Source: CAYWHE01 sp964458125
GTDB taxonomy: Bacteria > Bacteroidota > Bacteroidia > AKYH767-A > OLB10
Direction of reading: 5' to 3'
Assembly: GCA_964458125.1 (NCBI GenBank)
Contig: CAYWHE010000014.1
Coordinates: 1-32,734, forward strand
DNA: 32,734 nucleotides
The notes below the pieces were generated by a model, which saw nothing but the letters and a program-made list of their open reading frames with translations, searched no databases and was not told the DNA's origin. The position numbers and the translations under genes were made by a program. Below are positions 23,812-32,540 of this stretch, piece by piece (within the stretch, counting starts at the first letter, position 1; every line of letters begins with the position of its first letter).

Positions 23812-24258
23812 ATGAAAAAAAGCATTATTTTAGTACTGATATTCCTGTTGAATGGAGTTTCAGCTGTTTACGCCCAGGACAAAAAAATCAAAGCCGCCCT
23901 GCTGCCCGATACCGTTTTGGGATCGTATAAGGCCAAGTACAAAAAGCTGGAGGTGGACCAGTGGATGGAGGGTGACGGGAATTACAAAGCCGTTTTCCGG
24001 AAAGGCCCTGCTAAATACAAGGCCACCTTCAACTCCGACGGCAAATGGCTTTCCACCTCCACCGAAGTGGACAAGGATAAAATCAGCGGGGGGATAAAAA
24101 AATCGATTAAAAACAGCGAGTTCAAAGACTGGAAAATTGTTCGTTGTGAACGAACGGAAACGCCGGAAATCCCCAAACAGTATTTTGTTAAACTTAAAAA
24201 GGGCAAGGAAACCAAAACCCTGGTGTTTGACGTCACCGGCAAAATGCTGGAACAGTGA
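23812..24258 (+). CDS. Secreted PepSY-like (beta-lactamase-inhibitor-like) protein
   Basis: A 148-aa exported protein with a signal peptide at residues 1-21 (VYAQD cleavage region). The mature part is lysine-rich and follows the plan of the Bacteroidota PepSY-like/BLIP-like family: a strand with W..GDGNYKAVF, K.KATF..DGKWL, then IKKSIKNSEFKDWKI, and a closing strand TLVFDVTGKMLEQ. No enzymatic motif is seen. The family is usually periplasmic and of unknown role. The DUF5686 gene follows after 33 bp, and I see no terminator between them, so they may be cotranscribed. Confidence 0.7.
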   Translation: MKKSIILVLIFLLNGVSAVYAQDKKIKAALLPDTVLGSYKAKYKKLEVDQWMEGDGNYKAVFRKGPAKYKATFNSDGKWLSTSTEVDKDKISGGIKKSIKNSEFKDWKIVRCERTETPEIPKQYFVKLKKGKETKTLVFDVTGKMLEQ

Positions 24259-24291
24259 TGCTCGTTTGAAGTCCGAAGGCCTGTTATTGCG

Positions 24292-26778
24292 ATGCATTCC
24301 CTATTCCTGCGGCTCCTGTATTTTACATTCCTTTTCTTTCCAGGATTATCCTGGGCCGTCATCCTTACCGGCCGGGTATCCGGCCCGGATCAGAAACCTC
24401 TGCCTTTTGCCAATGTGTATATCAAAGGCACCACCCATGGCACCAACACCAACGATGATGGCATATACGTGCTGGATGTAACGGCCGGCAGCCATGAGGT
24501 CGTTTTCAAATACCTGGGTTATAAAACCGTCAGCCGCCATGTACTGGCAGGCACTGAAAAGATTATTCTGGATATACAGCTGGAGAAGGAGAATTACCAG
24601 CTTGCTGAAGTGATCATCAGGGCCAACACAGAAGATCCGGCTTATGAAATCATCCGTCAGGCGCAGAAAAAAAGAAAATTTTACCTCGGCCAGGTGAACA
24701 GCTTTGCCTGTGATGTGTATATCAAAGGCGTACAGAAACTCCTCCGGTACCCGAAGAAATTTCTGGGACAGGATATCAACCTGGATAACCTGATCGATAC
24801 GGCAACAGGCATCCTTTACCTGTCGGAATCGGTATCCAGGTTTTATTTTTTGGAGCCCGACCGGACAAAGGAAGTCATGCTTTCATCCAAAGTCAGCGGG
24901 GATAACCAGGCTTTCAGCTTCAACCAGAATGCCATGATGCAGTATAATTTTTACCATAACCTCATTGGCAAGGGCGGTCTCAGTGAACGGGGATTTGTTT
25001 CACCCATAGCGTCTTCGGCACTGCTGTACTATACCTACAAACTCATCGGCACCTTTACGGAAAATAGCCAGCCGGTGCATAAAATTGAAGTGATCCCGGT
25101 TCGCCCTTCCGATCCGGTGTTTCGGGGATTCATATACATCACCGACAGTACATGGCGCATTCACAGCCTGGACCTGTACGTCACCAGGGAATCCCAGGTG
25201 CAGTTTGTGGACACGCTACGCCTGGAACAGGTTTACCTGCCGGTGGAACACCATGAAGAGGTCTGGATGCCGGTATCGGGTAAATTCAGCTTTTCATTTA
25301 ACCTGTTCGGTTTCAGGGGAAACGGTAGTTTCCATGGCATCAATTCCAATTTCGTAATCAACCCTGAGCTGGAAAAAAATTTCTTTGACGGGGAAGTGAT
25401 GAAAATTAACAAGGATGCCAATAAAAAGGACCTCGATTACTGGATGAAAATGCGGCCCGTTCCCTTGTCAAAGGAAGAATCCACCGACTATGTCAAAAAG
25501 GATAGCATGGAGGTGTTGAGGGAATCACCGGCTTATATGGATTCCGTCGACAGGCAAAGCAACAAAATCAAACCCCTGGACCTTCTGCTGACCGGTTATA
25601 CCTATGAGCGAAGGTATACGAAAACCGAATTCAATTTTGATCCGCTGATCCGGCTGATCGAATACAATACGGTGGAAGGTTTTCGTGCCGGGTTGTCGGT
25701 GAGTTTTACCAAACGGTATGAAAACCGGAAAAGCTGGACGGTGGCTTCCAGAGGAGCTTATGGCTTTGCCAATAAAACCTTCCAGGGATCAGGACAGGTG
25801 CAATACAACTACAATCCTTTTCATTTGGGCGTCATCAGTCTCGAAGGCGGACAGGATGCCGTTCAGTATAACAACAAAAAGCCTGTCGCCCCGTTGATCA
25901 ACTCTTCTTATACGCTGCTGGCCGAACGCAACTACATGAAACTTTATCAGAAACGGTTCCTGTCGCTCGAAAACCGATATGAACTGTGGAACGGCATGTT
26001 GCTTACCCTGGGCGGAGAATACAGTGACCGGCTACCCATGGTGAATCATTCGGACTACACGCTGGTTGATCTGAAAAATAAGCGATTTTTTTCCAACGAT
26101 CCGAAATTTCCGGCTGATACACTAAACCTGCCACCCTTTGTCAGGAACCAGTCTTTCCTCATCGATGTACATGTCCGGATCCGCATCAGGCAGCGATATG
26201 TCAGCAGACCGTACAGTAAAATAGTCATAGGATCCAAATATCCGACCATTGACCTGAACTGGCGCAGAAGCATTCCCGGTATTTTTGGAAGCAGCGGCAA
26301 TTTTAATTTTCTGCGTGCCGGACTCGGGGATGAGATGCAACTGGGCATGCTGGGAACCACCCGGTATAGCATCAGCTATGGCAATTATGTAACTTCCGAC
26401 AGCATTACCTTTGTTAACTTCCGTCATTTCCAGGGCAATCTCACCTTGTTTTCCTCCTTCCGGCTGGAACAGTTCAACCTGCTGGAGTATTACCTGTACA
26501 GCACTCCAAAAGATTATGCAGAGGTGCATGTGGAACATGATTTCAGCGGGTTCCTGCTGAATAAGATTCCATGGATACGTAAGCTGAAACTGGGTGAAGT
26601 GGCAGGCATTCATTACCTGGCCGTACGGGACAAACCGGTGCATTATGAATATTCATTTGGAATTCAAAAACTGAACCTGGTTCGCCTGGATTTTGTTTCC
26701 GCCCTTGCCCCAAATCTCAAACCCCGCTTCGGTGTCCGGCTCGGCATCCTGCTTCGCCTGGGAGGCGGAACATCCTGA
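24292..26778 (+). CDS. DUF5686 outer-membrane protein with CarboxypepD_reg-like domain
   Basis: An 828-aa outer-membrane protein. A signal peptide at about residues 1-22 precedes a carboxypeptidase-regulatory-like domain (about 25-105; LTGRV...PLPFANVYIKGT...DGIYVLDV), as found at the N-terminus of TonB-dependent receptors. A region with EIIRQAQKKRKFYLGQVNSF (about 119-138) is characteristic of DUF5686. The C-terminal half (about 440-828) alternates aromatic and polar residues in strands, as in an outer-membrane barrel, and ends in a strand rich in Leu/Arg. It lacks the TonB plug domain. Function of the family is unknown. It is possibly cotranscribed with the PepSY-like gene upstream and lies 79 bp before a sensor kinase gene. 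Confidence 0.83.
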   Translation: MHSLFLRLLYFTFLFFPGLSWAVILTGRVSGPDQKPLPFANVYIKGTTHGTNTNDDGIYVLDVTAGSHEVVFKYLGYKTVSRHVLAGTEKIILDIQLEKENYQLAEVIIRANTEDPAYEIIRQAQKKRKFYLGQVNSFACDVYIKGVQKLLRYPKKFLGQDINLDNLIDTATGILYLSESVSRFYFLEPDRTKEVMLSSKVSGDNQAFSFNQNAMMQYNFYHNLIGKGGLSERGFVSPIASSALLYYTYKLIGTFTENSQPVHKIEVIPVRPSDPVFRGFIYITDSTWRIHSLDLYVTRESQVQFVDTLRLEQVYLPVEHHEEVWMPVSGKFSFSFNLFGFRGNGSFHGINSNFVINPELEKNFFDGEVMKINKDANKKDLDYWMKMRPVPLSKEESTDYVKKDSMEVLRESPAYMDSVDRQSNKIKPLDLLLTGYTYERRYTKTEFNFDPLIRLIEYNTVEGFRAGLSVSFTKRYENRKSWTVASRGAYGFANKTFQGSGQVQYNYNPFHLGVISLEGGQDAVQYNNKKPVAPLINSSYTLLAERNYMKLYQKRFLSLENRYELWNGMLLTLGGEYSDRLPMVNHSDYTLVDLKNKRFFSNDPKFPADTLNLPPFVRNQSFLIDVHVRIRIRQRYVSRPYSKIVIGSKYPTIDLNWRRSIPGIFGSSGNFNFLRAGLGDEMQLGMLGTTRYSISYGNYVTSDSITFVNFRHFQGNLTLFSSFRLEQFNLLEYYLYSTPKDYAEVHVEHDFSGFLLNKIPWIRKLKLGEVAGIHYLAVRDKPVHYEYSFGIQKLNLVRLDFVSALAPNLKPRFGVRLGILLRLGGGTS

Positions 26779-26857
26779 TTCAGTTACCGGTTTTGGAAAA
26801 TATTGTACCTTGGCCTGAAAATGGGCAACTCTGAACTTGTCCGTACCGGAAATTTTT

Positions 26858-28996
26858 ATGAAGAAACCGATCCTGCTGCTGGTCGTTTACCTCCTCGCCT
26901 CAGGTCCGCTCCATGCCCAGAAACAGGGCCGGGCCCTTATTGATTCCATGCTGGTGCGCTTACCCGATGCCAAATCAGATACCAATAAAGTACTGTTATT
27001 GGGTAAACTGTCTCATACGTACTTCAGCATCAACCCTGATTCGGGAATTTATTATGCCGGTCAGGCCTTGTCCCTGGCCACTGACCTGCATGATGAATCC
27101 GGCCTGGGCGTTGTTTACAATGCCCTTGCCGCCAATCATTACATGAAATCAGACTATCCCAAAGCGCTGAAGTACTTCGACCAGGCGGCCTGGTTTTATA
27201 ACAAGTACGGGGACCGGGCCGGGGTAGCGGCAGCCATCGGGAACATGGCCGTCATTTACCAGAATCAAAGCAACTATCCCAAATCCCTGGAATATCATTT
27301 CCGAGCCTTACAGATGAATGAAGAGCTTGGAATGGAAAATAAAATTGCATCCAACTACCAAAACATCGGCATTGTCTATTATGAACAGGGGGATTTTGAA
27401 AAGGCGCTGAAATTTTACCGCTTGTCCGTAGATAAGTTTCTAAAGCTTAACCTCGTTTCGGGTGTGGCCGGGAATTATACGAACATGGGCAATGCCTATG
27501 CTGCATTAAAAAATTATGATAAGGCCATCGAGTATGATCAGCAGGCCCTTTCCATATACCAGCAACTGGGCGACAAAGCGCGTATTGCTTCCTGCCTTGG
27601 AAATATCGGAAACCGGTATTTTGCAAAGGGAAATATACTGAAGGCCCTGGAATATAATTTTAACGCGCTGGAATTAAACCGTGAAATCGGAAGCAGGAAC
27701 GGGGAGGCCATCAACATGGGTAATGTAAGCGAATTGCTGTTGTCATTGGCCAGGCAACCTGCCGGCAGCAGTATACCCGACTCCCTGGGCAGTCATCAGA
27801 AATTGCTGGATAAGGCGCTCCAGTATGCCCTGGCAACAAAGTTTATTGCGGACGAAATTGGTGACCTGTCTATGCAGCATAACAATGCCAGGGTCCTATC
27901 TGAAATTCATACGGAAGCCGGCCGGTATAAGGAGGCCCTGAATTTTTACAAGGTGAGCGTGGACCTCAGGGATTCTATTTTTTCATCTGAAAACAAGCAT
28001 AAGATTCAGGACCTTGAACAACAGCGCACCAGCGATCTCCAGGAAAAGGAAATTGAAATACAGCGCCTGCAGCTCCAGAAGGCAAGGAATCAACGCTGGT
28101 ATTACCTGATCGGTTTCATTTTGCTGATCATGCTGCTGCTTGTTGTTTTCAACAGGTTCAGGGTGAAGAAACGAAGCAATAAGCAACTGGAGCAGGCCTA
28201 TAACGATTTAAAATCCACGCAGCTTCAACTGGTGGAACAGGAAAAACTGGCCTCACTGGGAGCGCTCACGGCCGGAATCGCCCATGAAATAAAAAACCCG
28301 CTGAACTTCGTTAATAATTTCTCCGAACTTTCCGCAGAGCAGCTGGACGAACTCATGGCATCGAAAAACATGGAGGAGAAAAATGAAATCGCGTCGCTGA
28401 TCAGGCAAAACCTGGTCAAGATTGCCGCCCATGGCAAGCGGGCCGATTCCATTGTTCACAACATGCTGCAGCATTCACGCCAGGGTCATGTCGATAAGGA
28501 ACCTACCGACATCAACAACCTGTGCAATGAAATTGCTGATCTGGCCTACCACGGTATGAGAGCCAATGTTCCGGATTTCAATGTCGACATTCAAAAAATT
28601 TTTGATCCGGCCCTGCCCCCGGTTAAAACCATTTCGCAGGATCTGTCGAGGGTACTGGTAAACCTGTTGAACAACTCTTTTTATGCCCTTAATGAGAAAA
28701 CCATCAGGCAAAAAACCAAGACTCCCGGCACCGCCGCCTGGAAACCTGCTGTTACCATCACCACCAGCCTGGAGGGTTCAACCGTTTGCATCTGTATCCG
28801 GGATAATGGTCCGGGTATTCCCGAAAGTATCCGGAAGAAAATCTTTGAACCTTTTTTCACCACCAAACCTACCGGACAGGGCACAGGGCTGGGCCTGAGC
28901 ATCTGTTATGATATCATTAAATCCCATGGAGGAGAACTGACCATGAACACCAGGGACAACGAATTTGCAGAATTTAAAATATTCCTGCCGGTATAG
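26858..28996 (+). CDS. TPR-containing HisKA-type sensor histidine kinase
   Basis: A 712-aa membrane kinase with a signal peptide (about 1-20, LHAQ), TPRs over about residues 40-370, a coiled coil with EKEIEIQRLQLQKA, and one membrane helix (about 413-433). The HisKA motif has His476 in AGIAHEIKNPLNFVNNF. The HATPase has the N-box LVNLLNNSFYALNEK, G1 DNGPGIPE from about 649, an F-box FEPFFTTKP and G2 GTGLGLSI. No receiver domain is attached and no response regulator is adjacent, so it is an orphan here. The frame could start at a TTG at 26837, but the ATG at 26858 begins a proper signal peptide. A strong terminator follows. Confidence 0.9.
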   Translation: MKKPILLLVVYLLASGPLHAQKQGRALIDSMLVRLPDAKSDTNKVLLLGKLSHTYFSINPDSGIYYAGQALSLATDLHDESGLGVVYNALAANHYMKSDYPKALKYFDQAAWFYNKYGDRAGVAAAIGNMAVIYQNQSNYPKSLEYHFRALQMNEELGMENKIASNYQNIGIVYYEQGDFEKALKFYRLSVDKFLKLNLVSGVAGNYTNMGNAYAALKNYDKAIEYDQQALSIYQQLGDKARIASCLGNIGNRYFAKGNILKALEYNFNALELNREIGSRNGEAINMGNVSELLLSLARQPAGSSIPDSLGSHQKLLDKALQYALATKFIADEIGDLSMQHNNARVLSEIHTEAGRYKEALNFYKVSVDLRDSIFSSENKHKIQDLEQQRTSDLQEKEIEIQRLQLQKARNQRWYYLIGFILLIMLLLVVFNRFRVKKRSNKQLEQAYNDLKSTQLQLVEQEKLASLGALTAGIAHEIKNPLNFVNNFSELSAEQLDELMASKNMEEKNEIASLIRQNLVKIAAHGKRADSIVHNMLQHSRQGHVDKEPTDINNLCNEIADLAYHGMRANVPDFNVDIQKIFDPALPPVKTISQDLSRVLVNLLNNSFYALNEKTIRQKTKTPGTAAWKPAVTITTSLEGSTVCICIRDNGPGIPESIRKKIFEPFFTTKPTGQGTGLGLSICYDIIKSHGGELTMNTRDNEFAEFKIFLPV

Positions 28997-29030
28997 CGGT
29001 CTTCTGACTCCCGGAAACCTGCAAAACTCC

Positions 29031-29078
29031 TCCGGATAAATTGTAATCTGCTGATTTACAATTTTTCCGGATTTTTTT
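29031..29078 (+). terminator. Intrinsic terminator after the HisKA kinase
   Basis: A 16-bp stem, 29031-29046 pairing with 29056-29071 with one mismatch (outer TCCGGA arms, inner AATTGTAA/TTACAATT), a 9-nt loop, and seven Ts (29072-29078). It separates the kinase from the ECF sigma operon. Confidence 0.88.
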
Positions 29079-29158
29079 ACCTTTACGGTTCATGGCCTGT
29101 AACTTTTAAGCGTGCCAGGCCGTCACATACCATACAAGACTGCGGCTGCTGAATTAAT

Positions 29159-29644
29159 ATGACCCCTTTACAGTACAACCAGTGCGTTGACCAGTATTCG
29201 GATGCCGTGTACCGGTTTATCCTTCATCATATTAAGGATGAGGATGATGCACGCGATATTGTACAGGATACCTTTGAGAAGTTATGGCTCAATGCGGAAA
29301 ATGTAAACCATGAAAAGGCCAAATCCTATATGTTTACCACGGCCTATCACACCATGGTGGATAAAATCAGAAGGGGTAAAAAAATGACCAGCTTCGAAGA
29401 AGTCAATTACCAGGATCATTACCATACGGAACAATATTCCGATCTGAAGGAAGTATTGAAGGAGGCCGTTTCAAAATTACCCGATACCCAGAGAAGCGTG
29501 GTTCTGCTGCGTGATTATGAAGGATACAGCTACGGGGAAATCGGTGAAATTACAGGATTGAATGAATCACAGGTTAAGGTTTACATATACAGGGCCCGTG
29601 TTTTCCTGAAGGAATATATCGGAAGTATTAAAAATGTCATCTGA
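29159..29644 (+). CDS. ECF-type RNA polymerase sigma factor
   Basis: A 161-aa sigma-70 family factor. Region 2 (about residues 8-75) includes VYRFILHHIKDEDDARDIVQ and DTFEKLWL. Region 4 (about 103-155) has LPDTQRSVVLLRDYEGYSYGEIGEITGLNESQVKVYIYRAR, a complete helix-turn-helix. Length and lack of region 3 mark it as ECF. It follows a strong terminator, so it has its own promoter; a weak TAACTTTT lies in the upstream 80 bp. The next gene is a membrane anti-sigma-like protein, which suggests a cell-envelope signalling pair controlling the third gene of the group. Confidence 0.92.
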   Translation: MTPLQYNQCVDQYSDAVYRFILHHIKDEDDARDIVQDTFEKLWLNAENVNHEKAKSYMFTTAYHTMVDKIRRGKKMTSFEEVNYQDHYHTEQYSDLKEVLKEAVSKLPDTQRSVVLLRDYEGYSYGEIGEITGLNESQVKVYIYRARVFLKEYIGSIKNVI

Positions 29645-29692
29645 TGTACAGGATTAATCAACCGGAAACCCCAAGCCAGACTTCAATCTCCT

Positions 29693-29733
29693 GGAGTGAT
29701 TTCCCCACTCCCTGCAGCGGGGTAATTCACTCC
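29693..29733 (+). promoter_or_regulatory. Leader hairpin 1, with two alternative partners for its left arm
   Basis: GGAGTGATTTCCCC (29693-29706) can pair with GGGGTAATTCACTCC (29719-29733). The same GGAGTG can instead pair with a nearer CACTCC (29706-29711). No T-run follows, so it is not a plain terminator. Role unknown. Confidence 0.5.
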
Positions 29734-29743
29734 ATTAAACGAT

Positions 29744-29791
29744 ATCCTGATGAAAATGGTCAGTTATTAAACGGCCATTTTCCTGCAGGAT
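29744..29791 (+). promoter_or_regulatory. Leader hairpin 2, just before the anti-sigma-like gene
   Basis: GAAAATGGTC (29752-29761) pairs with GGCCATTTTC (29773-29782) with one G-U pair. A second segment ATCCTG (29744-29749) pairs with CAGGAT (29786-29791) beyond a small internal loop. It ends 18 nt before the ATG at 29810. Confidence 0.55.
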
Positions 29792-29809
29792 TGAATATGG
29801 AACCAGCTA

Positions 29810-30979
29810 ATGCCAATCAATAAGAACAATTACGAAATCTATTTCCTCGATTATCATGAGGGAAACCTGCCGGCTGAACTGGTGGCCGAGTTGTTTTTAT
29901 TCCTGGAAAAAAACCCCGGACTCCAGGCTGCCTTTGATGAATTTGAAAATGTGCAGTTGCCTTCAGCAGAAAAAGTAATTTTTCCCGATAAGGAGTTTTT
30001 AAAAAAAGAATACATACATGATGGCAATCTTTCGCTTTTCCTGGTCGGACATATGGAAGGCACACTGAGCCCGGAGGAGAAACAGCAATTAAAAGCGTAC
30101 CTGGATTTGCACCCGGAAAAAGCAAATGAATTACCCCTTTTTGAAAAAACCAGGTTACAGCCTGATCTGTCAATTGTTTTTCCGGACAAGGCACAACTTA
30201 AAAAAACAATTCCCTTATACAGACAGCCCCATGCCTGGTATTATCTGGCGGCAGCGGCCTGTGTGATATTCATACTCGGTTTATTCTTCCTCCGCCAGGA
30301 GCAGCAAAGCCTTTTGCAACAGGCGGAAAGGATTAACAGGGAAACGAAGCCGGTCCGGAATAAGCAACATCCGGTGGTTAACGAAAATCAAATGATTCAG
30401 GAGGATCAGCCTGACGAGATAAAAAAACAAAAACAGGCTCAGGATACGGAACAAAAAGGGATGTCCGGCAATCAACTGGCCATTCAGAATATCCAAAATC
30501 ATAGACACCACCCTGAAGGTCAAAAACAAAAGTCGGCCAATGAAATACAACAGCCGGACAGGATGCCTGTTGAAAACATCACGCTGATGGAATCGCAACC
30601 CGGTTTGCTGACCGCAGAGCCAATCGAAATGTATTTATCGGGTCATGAGCCCGTTCGTGCTGCAGGTGAATACTATACCCTCTATGCAGACACTCAACCC
30701 GTTCAATTGCCGGAATACAGCACCATCGGTCAGGCTTTGCGTGACTATTCCCGCCATCGCATCCGGCAAACTATCGGTGACGAACCCCTGTCTGATGATT
30801 TGTTAAACAAACAGGTTCCATCGAATATAAAGGGTATCCGCTTTTTGGGTTGGTGTATGGAAAGGATTACCGGTAAAAGAGTCAACCTCAGCACCACCTA
30901 CAATCCCCAGGGGGAGTTGACGGCTTACCGGATTTCCGCGGGGAGACTCCAGTTCGGAAAAACATTTGCTTCCCGTTAA
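29810..30979 (+). CDS. Membrane anti-sigma-like protein with duplicated N-terminal domain
   Basis: A 389-aa protein with no signal peptide and one membrane helix at about residues 143-161, so the N-terminal 140 residues should be cytoplasmic. That part contains two similar units (7-67 and 72-133), each with an acidic H.EG.L start and an (I/V)(I/V)FPDK..LKK end. They resemble the anti-sigma domains behind Bacteroidota ECF factors but lack the zinc-binding His-Cys pattern. After the helix comes a Gln/Lys-rich, low-complexity linker (about 162-275) and a C-terminal domain (about 285-389). Position after an ECF sigma gene supports an anti-sigma role, which is an inference; the exact family is not recognised. 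Confidence 0.6.
   Translation: MPINKNNYEIYFLDYHEGNLPAELVAELFLFLEKNPGLQAAFDEFENVQLPSAEKVIFPDKEFLKKEYIHDGNLSLFLVGHMEGTLSPEEKQQLKAYLDLHPEKANELPLFEKTRLQPDLSIVFPDKAQLKKTIPLYRQPHAWYYLAAAACVIFILGLFFLRQEQQSLLQQAERINRETKPVRNKQHPVVNENQMIQEDQPDEIKKQKQAQDTEQKGMSGNQLAIQNIQNHRHHPEGQKQKSANEIQQPDRMPVENITLMESQPGLLTAEPIEMYLSGHEPVRAAGEYYTLYADTQPVQLPEYSTIGQALRDYSRHRIRQTIGDEPLSDDLLNKQVPSNIKGIRFLGWCMERITGKRVNLSTTYNPQGELTAYRISAGRLQFGKTFASR
29828..30208 (+). repeat. Tandem duplication of a 60-residue domain in the anti-sigma-like protein
   Basis: Residues 7-67 and 72-133 align along their length: (Y/L)(F/V)..H.EG.L near the start, a leucine-rich helix, a NP/HP turn, and FPDK..LKK at the end. The DNA copies have diverged. 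Confidence 0.65.
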
Positions 30980-31042
30980 AGGAGGTGTAACATTCCGGCA
31001 TCCCTCACCGTCTTATTTTTAAAGAAACAAAAACAACCGTTT

Positions 31043-32485
31043 ATGAAAACCAAAATACCTGCAGGATTTTATGCCTGCTTAAATGGCGCAAATAGGGAAA
31101 TTCCATTCCTGTTAACGGCCGCCTTTCTGTTGCTGGGTTTCGCAGGCAGGGCACAGGAACAAATTACCGTTGACCTGGAACCGTTTACCAAAATCAGTAT
31201 TGAAAATTCGGCCAAAGTGAAACTGATTCCGGGCAGTACGAACAGCATCAGTTTTGAAGGAAAGGAAGAAGACAGGCAGAGGCTCAGGGAAGCCGTGTCA
31301 GACGGAGAACTGGAACTGAGGGGACGGCCGCTGGCAAAAATCAAAATCACCTTTCAGAAACTGGAAGAAATTGAAATCAAAGGAAACGGTGCAGTTTCCT
31401 GTTCCGAATCCGTCACGGCCGATAAATTCAGCGTGGATATTTCCGGAGCGGGCGATGTAACGCTTATGCTAAACGTAAAAAAGCTGGAGGTGGATATCAG
31501 CGGGGCGGGTAACCTGAAACTGAGCGGCTCTGCCGATCTGCTCGACATGGATATTTCCGGTGCAGGCAATGTGGATGCGGAGGAGTTTAAGGTTAAAACC
31601 TGCAATGCCGACATTAGCGGGAACGGGAAGTGCATCGTGGATGTAACGGATGAACTCACCACCCACATCAGCGGCAGCGGATCGGTGAGTTACAAAAATC
31701 CCCCGGCCAAAATCAACAAGGATATCAGCGGCATAGGCAGGGTGAGCGATGAAAATGAGACAGGAGGAGGCGGGGATACCACCCGGTTCAGACTGGGTGA
31801 CCGTAACATACTCATCATCAGCGGGAATGATTCTGCCAAAAAATCAAAACCTGAAAAGGTACAGCCTCACTGGGCCGGAGTGGAAATCGGTTTTAACGGC
31901 TACCTGACTCCGGACCGTACAACCTTTCCCGGCGGCGGTGCCTATAATTTCCCTGAACTCAACACCGGAAAGTCCATAGGCATTAACCTGAATTTTTTCG
32001 ACTATGGCGTGAAGATATATAAACGGTATATCCAGTTTGTAACCGGTTTCGGTTTGTCCTATAACAATTACAGGTTCCGGAATAATTACAAACTGGTAAA
32101 CGGTGCGGGCGGCATTGAAGGTGTACAGGATACAATCAAGCTGGACAAGAGCAAGTTAACGGTAAGCTACCTCACCTTGCCGCTGCTCCTGGAATTTAAC
32201 ACGAGCAAATATGAAAAGAAATCCTTCCACGTATCCATTGGAGGAATTGTTGGCTACAAGGCCGGTTCCCATACCAAACTGGTTTACCACGAGGATGGCA
32301 AGAAGGTAAAACCCAAAACCTATGACCAGTTTCATATCAACCCCTGGCGCGTGGACGCAACGGCCCGCATAGGCTGGCGTAACCTCAACCTCTTTGCTAC
32401 CTACGATATGATTTCCCTTTTCCGCAGTGGAAAGGGACCCGAACTCAATCCCTTTATGGTAGGCATCAGCCTGGTGGGCTGGTAA
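31043..32485 (+). CDS. GIN-domain protein fused to a C-terminal outer-membrane barrel
   Basis: A 480-aa exported protein. A long signal region (hydrophobic core about 21-36, cleavage near GRA/QEQ) precedes a GIN/DUF2807 head domain at about residues 41-235. The head is a stack of rungs marked by repeated DISG(A/N)G motifs spaced about 20-25 residues apart (about 132-232). A charged, Gly/Ser-rich linker follows, then about 208 residues (273-480) of alternating strands beginning HWAGVEIGFNGYL and ending PFMVGISLVGW, which look like a small outer-membrane barrel of the PorT type. It follows the sigma/anti-sigma pair by 63 bp and is closed by a strong terminator, so it is the likely output of that pair. 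Confidence 0.78.
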   Translation: MKTKIPAGFYACLNGANREIPFLLTAAFLLLGFAGRAQEQITVDLEPFTKISIENSAKVKLIPGSTNSISFEGKEEDRQRLREAVSDGELELRGRPLAKIKITFQKLEEIEIKGNGAVSCSESVTADKFSVDISGAGDVTLMLNVKKLEVDISGAGNLKLSGSADLLDMDISGAGNVDAEEFKVKTCNADISGNGKCIVDVTDELTTHISGSGSVSYKNPPAKINKDISGIGRVSDENETGGGGDTTRFRLGDRNILIISGNDSAKKSKPEKVQPHWAGVEIGFNGYLTPDRTTFPGGGAYNFPELNTGKSIGINLNFFDYGVKIYKRYIQFVTGFGLSYNNYRFRNNYKLVNGAGGIEGVQDTIKLDKSKLTVSYLTLPLLLEFNTSKYEKKSFHVSIGGIVGYKAGSHTKLVYHEDGKKVKPKTYDQFHINPWRVDATARIGWRNLNLFATYDMISLFRSGKGPELNPFMVGISLVGW

Positions 32486-32510
32486 AAGACAAGTTGTTTG
32501 TTTATCACTC

Positions 32511-32540
32511 GGGAGAAGTGTAAAAACTTCTCCCTTTTTT
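32511..32540 (+). terminator. Intrinsic terminator of the ECF sigma operon
   Basis: GGGAGAAGT (32511-32519) pairs perfectly with ACTTCTCCC (32526-32534) across a GTAAAA loop, followed by six Ts. It lies 25 bp after the stop codon of the GIN-domain gene. I see nothing supportable in the remaining 194 bp to the window end. Confidence 0.9.

Noticed and set aside
30984..30990. GGAGGTG right after the anti-sigma-like stop codon as a ribosome binding site
   Set aside because: It is over 50 nt from the ATG at 31043 and the codon right after it is a stop in frame; no small ORF follows.
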